Notes under the pieces: generated by a model
The model's database searches: none
Told to the model about the DNA's origin: nothing
What the model saw: the letters and a program-made list of their open reading frames with translations, nothing else
Part shown: one piece after another, positions 1-12,772 of the stretch
Layout: each line of letters opens with the position of its first letter
How positions within the stretch are numbered: the stretch's first letter is position 1
Source of the DNA: Phellopilus nigrolimitatus
Lineage: Eukaryota; Basidiomycota; Agaricomycetes; Hymenochaetales; Hymenochaetaceae
Assembly (NCBI GenBank): GCA_021029095.1
Contig: JAJOHG010000099.1
Coordinates: 38,427-102,426, forward strand
Direction: 5' to 3'
Length of the DNA stretch: 64,000 nucleotides
Program-made: the position numbers and the translations under genes

Positions 1-102
1 AAGCTGCACCTGTGGAACCTTTTATTTGCCTCCTCTTGCGCTGCGTGGGCGTAGCTTCCGTCTCGTCGATCCCCACGTAGCCACTGTTGAAGAACGACAA
101 GC

Positions 103-3100
103 ATGAGCGGGCAGCGTTCCCGACAACGCCAAGGCACGATCCGAGACAACGATCCGGCCCGCAGGAGCTCCCTGCCAGCCTCCCTCCTCCCGCATCTCCG
201 TCAGCCACCGTCTTCACCGCTACTCGACGACGATGACCTCCAGCCAGCGCTTCCGTCCCCTCAGTACGTGCCCACACGCCCTCTCCTTCCATCTTTCTCG
301 CCTGTCCTTCACCCGAGAGCATCAACCAGCTCGAGACTGCAGACTTTGGCCTCGCTCAGGGAGGCTGACGGGGACTCCCAGCAAGCCACCATGTTTGCTA
401 GTGTGCGATCGCAATCGGACTCTCCAGCATCTGAGGAGGTCGACGATCGCCAACATCGCTTTACGGCGCACCAGTACCGTCGCGACGCAACTTCGAACGT
501 ACGCGCTGCGCCACCCCCGCTTACGCACGTCCAGAGTATTGTCACACCCACGCGCCCCCATAGCGCGCTCGACAGTGCATATCTTTCCGATCTCTCTAGC
601 GTCTCCGCATCCTCGAGTGCACACGGGGCTCCGCCGCCTTCGCTCGCGAGCGCGAGCACCACGTCGTCCGATTCTTCGCACACCCGCGTGCGCAGTTGGC
701 AGCGCGAGCAGGATACCAGTGTCAGCCCTGAATTCGGCAGGCTCGCGGGCCCGGGTGTGGCGATCGAGACTTCGGGCGCAGGTGCGTCTACGTCTGCGCC
801 TGCTTCCTCGCTGGCCACGGGGCCGAGTCGCTTCGCACAGGCGTATCCGGAAATCGAGTATGAGGAGCGCGGCGGGCACCGCGCGCACTTCCCCGTTTCA
901 ACGATGCGCGGCGGCTCTAGCCGCACGTACACTCCATCTTCCTCGACCATCGGCGAACTCAACCGTGCGCGCGGAAGCGGAAGCTGGGTCCGCGATGAGG
1001 ACGAACTTGAGTTTGAAGGCGGCACTTGGAGCGGGAGTGAACAGGACGTCGAGATGTCGATTCAGATGCGCGTACGAGGAAGAGGACGGATATTTCGTGG
1101 CTCAGCACCATATCGTGGCGAGTTCTCCGGGGCCGCCTCATCCTCAGCGTCGCCCAGGGAGAGAAGTATGCCCCCTGCACGCAGATTATCTCCCGCTGCA
1201 CCGTACGCACAGACATCCTCATCCGTTTTGCACAGGCAGAGCCAGCCTTTATCTAGCCGGATATCGCAGCAGCGTACGCCGATTTTTTCTGCCTTATAGT
1301 AGCTTTTCTTCTTTACTCATAGAATTTTGTTCAGTGTTAACGGAAGGTATTCCTGAGCCGGGGGCGGGATCGTCGCCCACCCACTTATCTTCTACAGGCG
1401 GGGATGACCCCATTCTCCTTTGTAAGCCATCCGCATCTTGCGATTGGAGACGAAGACTAACATTTGGTGCTGCAGCATCTGAACGCTATCCTCGAACGCA
1501 GGCGCTCTTAGACAGTACGTCATTTTTTCCCTCGCCTTGCCAGTCCGCTAGGCCTTTAATATAAAAATACCATTTTTTCGATGATTTTTTATCTTGATTT
1601 TTTCCTTCGAATGAAGCTGATATCTTCGGTATCCTCTTATCAGGAATAGCCCTTGGAGACGATCGATTGCCCAGTTCTAGTGCCAGTGCAGGCTTGTCGC
1701 GCAGATCGACCCGCCCGCCAGCCTACGCGGACTCTAGCACGAACGAGAACCTGAGCACGACCTCGCGCGGCTCATCGACCACGTCCCTCCCAAGGTATTC
1801 TGCATATGCCTCCGCTGGTACGTCTAGCCTTTATACTCCTTCTCTTGAGGATAGGAAATTCGCTCAAACCGTTTTCCTTGGTGCAGATTCTCGCCCAGAG
1901 CGCTCGGAACTTGGCCTATTGCGGCGCATTGCCCCACCTGAAAGCGCTTTCTCAGTCCCACCTAGTACGCCGTCGCCACATGCGTACAGGAATTTCACGC
2001 TCCCTACGACGAGTGATGAACGTGCGCGCCCGCGGGAAAGGTATGTCGCGGAGGCAAGCCACGAGTCAAGTCTTAGACCGGGCAGCGGCGTCCATCTACG
2101 TGGCCCCGGGCTTGGTACGCCGCCGTCCGCGCAGGGAACCCAGCCCATTGTGCCCCCGCAGGCTCACCCAACCTATTCGGTAACGCCGTACCAGACGCAC
2201 CAGGCAGAGCAAAACCCGTCGAGCACAATTGTCCTCGCGGCGGGACAGGGACTGACATCACCGTACGCGCCCCCCAGATTGTCGCTTTCTGCTCCGACAC
2301 GGGAATACGCAGCCAACGCACCCTTGTCCACAGGGCGCTACGAGTCGCAGTCACAAACACAGGTTATGCCGCTTGCGCCAGCAGATGCCATCCCGCCTCA
2401 GCCGTCGGCGTCAGCGTCGGCGTCACAGGCGCCGGTCAGACAAGGACAGGCCTCAAGCAGGAGCGTGTCTGTAGAGTATCCATACCCGCCTGAAGCGCCC
2501 CCGCTGGACCCGCAGCAAACAGCCGCCCGCGTACAGCGCGACATGCCATCCGCAGCGAAACGCGCACGCACAGTGAGCACGGACAGCCGCGCTGGACTTG
2601 GACCGCCTTCGGTAGCTGAGACCAGCCAGAATGCGAATGCACCTGCACCCGCTACCGTTGTAAAGGGCAAGAAGGGCAAGGGCGGCGCAGGGCGGGGGCG
2701 GGGTAAGAAAGCTGCTGCGTCCGCGTCCGCATCTGCCTCGGCGTCGGCGTCGGGGACACAGACACCAGTCGAGCCCGTGGCTTCCTCTTCCTCAACACGC
2801 GAGCAACGGCTCGCTCACGCTGCGGTTTTCGCTGAAGATCGTCTTGCTAGCGGGAGACGCACGACGAGTGCACCTATTGCTGTTCGTCCGATTGAGCCTT
2901 CGATTCGACCACAACTTCTTCATACGTCCGCTACGAAGCCGCCCACGCCAACCGGCGTGAATCCGCTGGTTTTTTCTCGCAGCAGCACTGAGAAAGGGAA
3001 AACAAAGGCGAAGGCAAAGGAGAAGACGAAGCCACAGGCAAACAAAGCCAGCGAGAGTGTCAGTGCTGAGGAAAACTCGTCAAATGAGGGCGACGACGAC

Positions 3101-4225
3101 AGGCCAGGGTTCGTAATTGGGTCGACTCCTTCAACAGAGCTTGGGAGCGGGAAACGCATGACCCGGGGGAAAATTGAAGTTGCCTGCGATTTCTGTCGAA
3201 GTGAGTTTAAATTTTTTTTAAGAAAAGGGAAAAAAAGTTAAAGTAAATTTATCTCTTCAGAGCGTAAGATGCGGTGCGATGGTGCTCGACCGTCGTGCAG
3301 GAATTGCGCTAGGAAAAATGAGGCTTGCATATACACCGACGAAATTCGTCGTCGCGGTCCTGGCAAGAAACAGAAGCTCGTTGACGTACGTCTGAAGAAG
3401 ACGAACAAGGCTATTGAGGCGGGTTCATCGCGAGGCCAAAGCAAGAGGCAGACGAAAGGAAAGGGGAAAGCAAAGGCGCAGACGACTACGCGGGAGTCAG
3501 AGACAGTAGACGAACAGCCAGCGCCAGACAAAGAGCACCAGCAGCAGACTCAGTCGCAGACACCTCAGATGCAGGTGCCTGAGACGCCGCCACGGTCGTC
3601 CGCGTTTCTGGGTACGAGCATTGCAGACTATAATCTCACCACGCCAACGCAAGCATTCCTCCCGGGAATGGCTTCCTCTGCGAACGAGCTGTTCCTTCCC
3701 TCGTTGGTGTCGCCGCCGCGCCCTGGTGGCCCATCAACCTTCCTCCCCTCAACCGGCCTCACACCGTTCCAATCGTCGGCTTTTTCGTTGGCGCCCTATT
3801 CGCCATCTCAAATGCCGTTCTACATACCCAACCCCAACTCCCCGCACGCGTTCGGAGGAGAGCTCTATCCAGAGCACTCGCCAACAATATCTGGCGGCGA
3901 CATCGTCGACCCAGTTGGATTTAGTGCCGGTCTCGGTTCAGGACGCGGGGGCGCTCCAGAGAGTTCCGCTGCGGCGCGCACTGCGAGTGCACTGTCGAGT
4001 GGTCCGAGTTCAAGTGAAGGCGAGCCAGGGAGAGGTTCGGGACGCAGGCGAGCGGCGAAACGAGTCAAAATCGGCCAGGACGACGTGGATCTTGAAGAAG
4101 GCGAGATACGCGAGGCTGGTCCTTCAGGCGTTCATCAGAAAAGGTCCGTCAAAGACAATGACCAGCTAGACGAGCTAGATGGCGGCAGCGGCGGCAAGGA
4201 TGACAACAACGACAACGACAATTAG
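103..4225 (+). CDS. Large Zn2Cys6 (Gal4-type) transcription factor
   Basis: Probable DNA-binding regulator acting in the nucleus. I assemble six exons: 103-1273, 1323-1346, 1398-1421, 1476-1514, 1644-3200 and 3261-4225. They join in one frame to give about 1259 residues. The last intron (3201-3260, GTGAGT...CTTCAG) splits the zinc cluster; spliced, it reads CDFCRKRKMRCDGARPSC then RNCARKNEAC, i.e. C-x2-C-x6-C-x6-C-x2-C-x6-C at about residues 934-961. The intron at 1422-1475 carries an ACTAAC branch point. The rest is low-complexity: Ser/Pro/Ala-rich, an alternating Ser-Ala run near 2720, Lys-rich stretches on both sides of the cluster, and an acidic Asn/Asp tail. No fungal-specific TF middle domain is recognised. 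A zinc cluster this far from the N terminus is unusual. The zinc cluster is certain; the 24-nt exons 2 and 3 are inferred only from frame and splice sites. Target genes are unknown. Confidence 0.82.
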
Positions 4226-4895
4226 ACGCCCGTCGACGTTCCGGCGGCAGTGATCTCTTACACGACTTTTTTTTTCTATCTTTTATCGTATCTTTCTCCT
4301 CTTTATTCCTGAATTATTTTTTAATTTACTTTCTCCGAAAAAAATCTCCTTCAGTAATCTATCTCTCGTGTATACACATTTAACTCTGTTCTAATAACTG
4401 TAGCACTCCTGATTTGTAGTAATTCTCTAAATAACCACGAATCGAAATCTATTGTCGGACTCGCTGCGATCAACATTTCCAATACAGGATTGAGGACATA
4501 TAGCAATTGTTTTTACATAATCAAAAGATTAGGACTTCATGGAAGAGCATAGAAATGCTGTAAGGACTCGGATCTGCCAATAAATATTGAATGTCAGCAC
4601 AGATGCCGATTATTGTGACTTGTAAAATTGTCATGAGAATGTATGTGAAAAACAACGGTGTAGGATGAGCGAAGACCACAGTTGTCGGAGATAGCGTAAG
4701 CGCAGGGAGAATATAAACGTAATGTGCTGTTTATGCGCCTTTTGTTTTGGACGATGCTGACGAGTTTGTAGAGACGACCAAGTTTGACCCAGGCATGAAG
4801 CGATATCTCATCGAATGAAGGACTGGGTATGTCACTCTATTGCCCATGGGTTGCAAACATGTACGGCCGAGACATACTGGCTCTAGTAGTGCAAG
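4226..4895. other. Intergenic, no gene seen
   Basis: AT-rich spacer between the convergent ends of the Zn2Cys6 gene and the next minus-strand gene. T-rich stretches follow the stop codon. I see no RNA gene or coding exon here. Confidence 0.5.
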
Positions 4896-6431
4896 TTAAG
4901 TAAGTATGGCGGACAGTATACATGCAAGCAATACGTACACTAGCTGTGGATAGGAGGAACACACTGTCCATGGCGGCAGGTCAAAACTTTGAACACACTC
5001 CTCCCATAATACATTGATCCTATTTTGTTCCAGACCTGTCCTAGAGCGCATGGTACTCTGCAGCTCTGATAATCTTCTCCTGTCATCCTGTACGAGCCAA
5101 AAGAAGCCAGTTCTTTCGAAAAGTTTATGTGTTAGCATAAGCTTTTGTTATAAGGGAACCAAGTAATTTCCATACACACCCGCAGAGTCTGCGGTCGGCT
5201 TCGCATAAGTTGCAGAAGACCTTGAAAGATAGTCGAACAAAATCCGCCACCGCGTCTTCTTCCATTCCTGGTTTTTGTTGAGAGAAGCTGAACCCCTCCC
5301 ACGTCTCTATCAGACCATTTTGCAAGGCATATGCAATTGAAAGCATGGGAGAGTCCGACTTCGGAAGAATTTCATTGCATTTTTTCCAGAACTGCACTAT
5401 GGGCGCATCGTCTCGAAAGGTCTCGCTTTCGCAGCTGTAGAGCTCCCTTATTCTCAAGAGCTCGCGGACCAAGAATTCGAATCGATACCACGCATCTGTC
5501 GATGCATATCTGAGGATATGTAGTTAGAGGGAGGACAAGTAACACAGTTAAAGGAGAACGAGATTCCTCTTACCGGGAAGAAATAGGTCTGCCCGCCCGG
5601 GCTAGATCTTTGAGAAGAGCGCGATCGTTTACTTTACATCTGCATGCTTCCGATTTCGAGCCACGATGTGAGAATCGATAGAGGAGCAGATCCAGTATTT
5701 CACCGTGCTCAATGAGCACTGCCAATTGAACAAATTCCCACGGATGTTCAGTCTTGCTTTCAGATTTAAACGCAGTCAGTTTATCCTGGATGCTTGCTAG
5801 GTCGAACTTGTCGAGGTAGAGCCGGAGGCGAGGGTATTTCATAACTAATCTGCAAATGCTTTTCATTGCGACGAATTGGACAGCGGCAGAATGGTTTCTA
5901 AAGTTCATGGCCGATGAGAGATGTTTGATTTGTGAAAGGACGATGATAACGGACCTGGCATGTAAAACAAGGAGTTTCCAATTTCGTAAAACGCGGCCTT
6001 CGTCCCAGCCAAAGTATATCTTGAACGCCCCAAACATGCAGCAGACCGGCTAAGCCGGTGGTCTCATCTGAACAGCTCGCACGCCATAATGCTGAATAGA
6101 AATCTTCACCAATGGCATCCTCAAGACGGCGAATCATCATTTTGTAGGAGACTCGAAATATCGCCCGTTCAAGAAGTCGGCCGCCCCGTTGATAAACGTA
6201 TTTGTCGAGAATGCGACCTGGTCCAACGATGTCGGACATGGTGGCATTTGTGGACATACCGCTCGGGTGAAGCGAGCAGGTGTACCCGCTTGCGCTGGAG
6301 AAAGAGGCATCGTCGTCGTCTTCAAAAGGATCGTTCTGAGAAGAATCCGGAACAAAAGGCCGATAGAGAAACGGTCTGTGAAGGGGATAGGGGAAGGCCG
6401 TGCTAGACAGAGCGGGATGTGCCTGCGACAT
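4896..6431 (-). CDS. Unrecognised multi-exon protein, frame interrupted
   Basis: I do not recognise this protein. The start at 6431 gives a Pro/Phe/Tyr-rich N terminus with an acidic FEDDDDAS stretch, then a helical region. Near 6035 the frame must shift to continue into a second coding stretch (to about 5576). A good intron (GTAAGA, CTAAC, ATCCTCAG) separates that from an exon at about 5511-5185, and a further intron leads to a last exon ending at 4896. The C terminus contains PPWTVCSS and LVYVLL, which resembles the opening of a MYND zinc finger (WTVC..C...YYC) with the second Cys and the YC position replaced. That resemblance is an inference only. Either an indel error near 6035 or real decay would explain the structure. 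Confidence 0.42.
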
Positions 6432-7141
6432 TGATATATCGTCGTTTTAGGATGTGTCGGACAAGTCTCCTTTGGAAAGACGACTCAGACAAATATCTAG
6501 TAGTAGTTGAGGTCGCAGGCAAAGAACCTCTGCGAGAGTGTAAATTTTGGCATACGCCGCAGCCAGCGATGTGCTACAGGCAAGGCCCGAGGGCGATGCT
6601 AAGGCTGTACTTCAAAACCTAGGATCACTGGAGTCATAATAGTCCAGGGTCCTCATCCAAACACGAGGATCTTAGGACTCAAGCGGTTTTCTCACGGATT
6701 AAATATAGAAGTAATTAACAAAAAAAAAAAAAAATTACACGAGAGTAAAGTTGGACGCTAAAAGCGTTTCCTTATCATTTGGGCGCCCTATGGGCTCGAC
6801 TTCTTGCTCTTCTTCAGACATAACAGGCTCCGATATGAAAATATATGACGTACAAATTGCTTTGAAATGTACACTTCTAAATATCTGAGGTTCGACATCC
6901 TTTGCGAGTGGCTTGTTGGAACGTGACACATCTTCAAGTCCTTACTCGAACGAGGAGGAAGGTAAAGTAATGTCAACTCCGAGTTTATAAGTGTGGCTTG
7001 CTTCGACTTTCTCGGAGAAATTTCGCGTCGATCTTCGATCTTGCGCTTGGCTGCTTTTGAATTGGCTTCACGACCGCCGTCACCGTCTTGGCCAGAAACT
7101 GCCGGCAGAAAGTCAGCCTTCATGCTTTCTCATCGGCGTCG
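6432..7141. other. Divergent intergenic region
   Basis: Lies between two divergent starts (minus gene at 6431, GH92 gene at 7142), so it probably holds both promoters. A 13-14 base A run sits at about 6720. Minus-strand open frames at 6735-7123 have basic composition but no start or splice context that convinces me, and they overlap the GH92 5' leader. I do not call them genes. Confidence 0.4.
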
Positions 7142-10100
7142 ATGAGGACTGCGATTCTCTCTCAGCGCCGCGGCGCCATTTGCTTTCTCGTTATCCTTGT
7201 CATCGGCGTGTTACTTTATGCCCGTCTCGCACTCTATACGCTCGAGCGCACCTCAGCTAAACTGACGATGCACCGCGTCGGCAACGCGCCAGCTGTTGTT
7301 GGAGACCTCACCGACCTTGTCAACGTATTCATCGGGACTACGGGCGGCGGGCATGTGTTCCCTGGTGCGACGCTGCCGCATGGGATGGTCAAGGCGGGCA
7401 TGGACACAGACTCACCTAACAATGTGAGTACTAGCGTGTGTTGTTTGTAAAGTAACGTATAGATGCTGTATATCTATATATTGATTTCTGGAGCAAGAGG
7501 GATGATGGTGTGGACCAGGCTGACTATCGCCTCGCAGAGGATACTCAACTTGTCTGGCTGCGAATATGTTTTCTGACATTGAATTCTCTTATAAAAGCAC
7601 GCAGGGTACGATGCAGACCCGCGCTATAGCGTTACAGGTTTCAGCCAGCTGCACGACGACGGCACGGGCGGAAACATTCCACTCTCAAACTTCAAACTCT
7701 TCCCCCTCCCGTTCTGTGGTAGCTTTACGACGTGTCCGACCACCATCTCTGCGCGCAAGACCCTGCGGCAATTCAAGTACGCGATCGCAGACTTCGCACC
7801 AGATCCGGATGCGGTTCCAAGTGGGGAAGTGCCAGACGATGCGGGGAGCCCGGGGTATTTCGCGACGAACCTCTCGACGGGCGTGCGCGCTGAGCTGACG
7901 GCGACGCGTCGCACAGCGCTTCATCGGTACACATTTCCCTCGCGGGCCGAGGCGGAGGCATACGGGACTGTACCAAACGATGTCGACTGGCGGCCGCGCA
8001 TTATCGTCGATATTACAAACGACGGGATGCGCTCCGGCAACAGCCCGCAGCTCGATATCGACCCCGAGACCGGTCGAGTAACGGGCAGCGCGCATTTCTC
8101 TGCGAGTTTCGGGACCGGCTCGTATGCTTTATGTCCACTGCTTTTTTGCCGGGATTTGCAAGTTAACTCGAGTGTAGTTACCGAGCATTTGTCTGTGTTG
8201 ACTTCCGCTCGCCCGCGTCGCCTTCCACGCCTCTTGTCCCCGCCGAATACGGAGCATACCATGATTGGACTGTCAGCTTAAACTCCACGTCGCTTATCAA
8301 CCCCTTGGGTGAGCAAGGTGCTCTCCTTACGTTCTCGCACCCCACACCTCTTCCCCCCGTTCAATCGAGCACCCCTATGACGATTCTCGCACGTGTCGGC
8401 GTGTCACTTGTCTCCGCAAGCCAGGCATGCACGAATGCTGAAAGCGAGGTCCCCGATTTCGATTTCGGCGGCGTCCGCGAGAAGGCACGGGAGGCGTGGA
8501 ATGCACTGCTCGGGCGTTTCGAGATCAGCGCGGACCTCGGAGAGGAGCAGAGAAACGAGGCGGTTCTGTTTTATTCCTCCGTTGGTTGTTTCTTCCGGTT
8601 TGAATTTCTGACTTTGAAAGTCTAGACGCTGATGGCTTCATTCTTTCCTATGCAGCTGTACCGCTCACATATCGTCCCTGCCGATTGTATGTATGTGCGG
8701 CATTCCGTTACCTTGTCATTCGCTGAAGTCAACATAAATCTGCAGACAGCGGTGAGAACCCGCTTTGGGAATCTGACGAGCCCTACTACGACTCTCTTTA
8801 TTGCAATGTTCGTGTTTTCTTCTAGAATTTCTCAGTTGTATGTATAATCTTAGGACGACATCCAGTGGGACACGTACCGCACACTTTTTCCGTTAATGTC
8901 GCTGCACGATCCAGAGACATACTCGCGGATCGTGCGCTCCTTCATCGATATCCAACAGCACGAGGGCTGGCTCCCGGAGTGCCGTGGTGCGACTGTGAAG
9001 CAGTTTATTCAGGGCGGGTCTAGTGAGGGCTTTCCTTCTCCACATTTTAACTCGATATTCTAGATGCTGACTGAGTTTGCTCAGGCGGAGATCCCATTCT
9101 TGCTGAGTTTTACATCAAGTGAGCACTCGTGTGGTTTTTATTCATCTGTAAAGCTAATGAGAGGAATTCGATTATCATTTTAGGTACCAAAAGCATATGG
9201 AGCAGCTTGGCGTATCGTCAGAGGCGCTTTATGCTGCCCTTGTAAAGGATGCCGAGGAGGAGCCTGATAACTGGAACTTGATGGGGAGGCAGGCTAGTCT
9301 CTGGAAGGAGTTCGGTAAGCGCTTATTTTTCGTAATGTGCTTTGGCAAGCATAATTCTGATCCGATGCCGATCTTAATGAGGCTACATCCCAAGTGGTGA
9401 GCGTAGGCCAGGCGGGATGACGACGCGCCAGGTGTCACGCACGCTAGAGGTATGCGTTTCCGCTAATATTGCCATATCTTATAGATAGTAAGACAAAATT
9501 ACATCGTCTCCGATGTCTTACAGTACTCCTTTGGCGACTTCGCTATTTCGCAGGTCGCCAGAGGCATGGGAGTTATAGATGATTGGCAAAAGTACTCGAA
9601 TCGCTCGCGCGGGTTCGAGCTCGTCTGGAACCCGGAGACAACCATCAACGACGTCGATGAGCGGGTGGTGGAGGGGTCAAGGGGTTCATGCAGGTACGCT
9701 ATGAAGATTGCACTTCCGATTAATTTGTGGAAGGAGTTAAGAGCTTTCTGTACAATGATTTTACAGCCACGATATGCTCGTAATGACTCGTTCGGCTACA
9801 CGGACCCAAGGCATTGCACCGTCAATGATCCTAAACATAGCTCGTGTTTCCTAGACTCGTCAAACCATGATGGGTTTTATGAAGGCGGGCCGATCGTAGT
9901 ACGCAATTATCTCGTTTCACGAATGGTCTCTAATAAAAGAAATCATGGCGCAGTATTCCCAATACGTCCCGCATGACACTGCTAAACTCGTGGAACTGCA
10001 AGGAGGGAGAGATGCATTCTTGAGGCGCCTGGACTTTATCTTTGATAATGTGCGTTTCTCCGAGCAAAATTAACTGTATACGTAGCTGATAATAGAGGTA

Positions 10101-10790
10101 CAAGGGCTACTTTGACTCTACAAACGAGCCTTCGCAGCAGATCCCGTTCATGTATCACTATGCTGATCGACCAGGGCTGAGTACAGAGCGCTCGCGCGAG
10201 ACGATTGCTCGGTCGTACAACACGAGCGTAAATGGGCTTCCAGGGAACGACGGCAAGTATCCTACACTTCTTGAAAGTACCTATGACGCTGTCTTACAAT
10301 ATTGATTGCTTTTTATCTGTAGATTCCGGAGCGATGGGCAGCTACGTCGTCTTTAATATGCTCGGGCTGTACCCGTTGCCCGCGACGCGCGAGTTCCTCG
10401 TCTCCTCGCCGTACTTTCGCACGGTCCGTGTGTACAACCCTGTCATGCGCACGACGACAACAATCAACGCACGCTGGGCTCGCGGGAACCCCGCAGATGG
10501 ACGTGGGGGGATGATCTACGTTAAGGTGTGTATATATTCACAGGATTTCTTTCCACATCTTCCTGCAAGAATAAGAGTTTTGTATTCTGACTGCAATATG
10601 CGTTAAGAGTATACGAATTAACGGCCAGCCGTGGCACTCGAATTGCTACATCGAGTGGATTGTGTTTGAAATCGGCGCGACGGTGGATTTGGAGCTCACG
10701 GACGACCGGACGGGCACATGCGGTGCGGCAGAGAGCAGCCTCCCGCCTTCTTTATCTACGGGTGGATATGGTGTGTTATACGGAAAATAA
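7142..10790 (+). CDS. GH92 alpha-1,2-mannosidase-like glycosidase, type II membrane anchor
   Basis: Calcium-dependent exo-alpha-mannosidase family. Fifteen exons: 7142-7423, 7598-8121, 8178-8580, 8656-8686, 8746-8807, 8854-9022, 9085-9118, 9184-9314, 9382-9449, 9524-9693, 9767-9898, 9954-10049, 10105-10252, 10323-10525 and 10608-10790, about 878 residues. The N terminus has a membrane segment (residues about 12-30, CFLVILVIGVLLYARL), suggesting a secretory-pathway anchor. GH92 landmarks in order: VNVFIGTTGGGHVFPGA, AGYDADPRY, GFSQLHDDGTGG, GWLPECRG, GFMQPRY, DSSNHDGFYE, PFMYHYADRPGLS and GNDDSGAMGSY (catalytic Asp region by family knowledge). Two oddities: a GC-AG intron (10253-10322) inside the GNDD motif, and one missing base near 9671 in a G run, needed to reach GFMQPRY. 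I read the latter as an indel error. Confidence 0.9.
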
Positions 10791-10963
10791 TATTTCACCA
10801 AATGGTGGGAGATGTACCATGATATTCATTTGTGGATTCGCAGTGAGATAACTCGACGTTTAATAAGAAAAGGTCTAACAAGGGATCTCGAACTGTGTAG
10901 AAGTCGGAGATCTGCGACATGCCCGAAAAGGTCAAGTCAGCGCCGAAAAGGTCTACTAGTCTG

Positions 10964-12049
10964 TCACGTGCTATATCGGAGTTCGAACTTTGTCTTGGAC
11001 CGCATAAAGTCGCGTCCCTTCGCGCCCTCCACCGTCAGCCTCTCTTTCCCTCCTACCACCACCTCTTCTGCGAGAAAAACTCCTACCTCAGCATGAGGAG
11101 TCCACAGTATGCCGCTCATTAATCCAGGTAAGCAGCTCTCCTCCATTCATCGCAGCTTTACCTGACGGCCCATTGAGCAGAGCGTGTGCCACCTAACTAC
11201 CGCCAGCCTAATTAGCGCATACCACCATGCTAACGTCAATGCGACAATCTCTTCGTCGACGATTACCCTTCTACTCTTTCGGCCAATTTTTATGGCTGAA
11301 TGACGATGCTGCTTCTTGAATGTGAGTAGCCATTTGGCGGTATACCTCCTTGCCACTAATCTCTTCCCTTCTCAGACACATCCTCGCCTAGCAGTACCCT
11401 ACCCGAGTCTTTCTCCTATATGCCATCTATCACTCCTTGCTGTATTCATGTTACGACAAATCAAGACCCTTGTGTTTCGCCGTCCGTCGACTCAGGCGAC
11501 CTCTCAACTTCCATAATGTGGCATTCCGATGTGGTCTCAGCTCCGCCCGGCTTCGGCCGCCAACGGAGCGGAGACGGACAGGTCTGCTGGCGAATAGCCG
11601 CGGAAGTTCACGTCGTACGGAGCCAGCCCTCGACTTCCGTAATGTAGCTAGACCGATGGTGTCAGCCCCGTCCAGCTGCGCGCTGTTGGCGGGGTGGCAG
11701 ACATGTCTGCTGCGCGGAAGTTGGCGCTGCTCGGATGTGTCCAGTCGAAGCAAGCCGCTGTCTAGCTTTGCGCTGTCAGCGGCGTCAGCCTCCTGGGCCT
11801 CCGAGGATGCCGTGTGGCATCGCAAGACTCCTATGTCAGACTTGGACCCTTACGGCTCTTGCTGTCATCTCATGGTGTGTTATTTGCCGCCCGCAGTACA
11901 CTCCTAAATTTTTTTACTGACATTTTCTGTCGCTTTCGGCAGTTTCATATTATGGACACTACCCGAAGGAAGAAGAAAGGAGAGAATAGCAGAGTCTGTC
12001 GATTTTATAATTTGTACCATGCACATCTACAGAGTAAAGCACCCCGATG
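10964..12049 (+). repeat. About 1.09 kb dispersed repeat, copy 1
   Basis: Shared with 36771-37855 and 45101-46185, both in the opposite orientation. It begins at a CACGTGA-type end and ends at an ACCCCGATG-type end. No terminal inverted repeats are visible. The middle (about 11480-11800) is made of two diverged tandem units of roughly 125 bp, each containing an AACTTCCGCG-like and a GGAAGT-like block. No plausible protein is encoded; the frame seen across it is arginine-rich and lacks splice context. Confidence 0.8.
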
Positions 12050-12433
12050 AATGCCTTAATTTCGACCTTTATTCTGATTGTCGGAGACCACGGCGCAAGG
12101 CAAATGGAATGGAATGTGATAATCGTGCACATACTGAGACTGAACTCGAATAACGGAAGGCACCAAGTTCGGAATTTACTGTTCCGTAATCCGTTGATTA
12201 GCAATGTCCTTACTGCACTATCTAGACACGTAGGCTTGAGGTTACACATATATGAAGCACACAGCGCAGTCATGCTTTCCGTTGAGAACAGTTTCCGGTT
12301 ATAGGTGCTATTAAAAGGACGAGAGCATTTTGCTTATCAGTGTTGAATAGCAAATGTAACCTAGAAAGCTACTTACCCGTGCACAAAGCCCGCAAGAGTC
12401 CTTCACAACCGCACGCGATAAGGAAGACGAAGA

Positions 12434-12772
12434 TTAAGATTGCGGCAGAGCGACGCGTACTGGTGCCGGGGACGGTATAGTATTGTTTGAAATGAGGAGG
12501 CGTAACCGCTCTTTCAATGACTTGCGTGTCCGGCGGGACGTCGAAGCGACGCCGCCGGGTATAGCGTGGACAGGTATCGGCGCGGAGGCGCCGGCGCCAT
12601 AGGTGCTCGCGAGCGCACCAAAGGCAGCAAAGAAGTCTTTCTGGGGCGTGCCGATGGTGAAGGAGGAAGTCGATGAGGAGTAGGACGAGCACGAGGTGAG
12701 TGAAGGCGCGGTGATCGGCGGTGAGCCTGGGAGGAGAGGAGAGCTGAAGCTGGAGCCGAATGGGAAGGGCGT
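12434..12772 (-). pseudogene. Decayed YG-motif small protein gene (arm 1 copy)
   Basis: Arm 1 counterpart of the gene at 36047-36385. The frame encodes the same Ser/Pro-rich protein, including QKDFFAAFGALASTYGAG, PIPVHAI and a basic RKSLKERLRLL helix, and ends at the same TAA. The position of the ATG in arm 2 is ACG here (12772-12770), so the usual start is lost. No other ATG near the beginning restores the frame. This may be a relic or a substitution error. Confidence 0.6.

Noticed and set aside
103..1460. Separate upstream gene ending before the Zn2Cys6 frame
   Set aside because: Four introns with proper splice sites join it in frame to the zinc-cluster exon, so a single gene is the simpler reading.
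6735..7123. Basic minus-strand frames as a small gene
   Set aside because: No consistent splice junction keeps the frame, and they overlap the GH92 leader.
11437..11907. Arg/Ser-rich frames conserved in all three repeat copies
   Set aside because: The frame is explained by nucleotide-level repeat similarity. Opposite-strand frames are equally open, there are no start or splice signals, and a frameshift occurs between copies.
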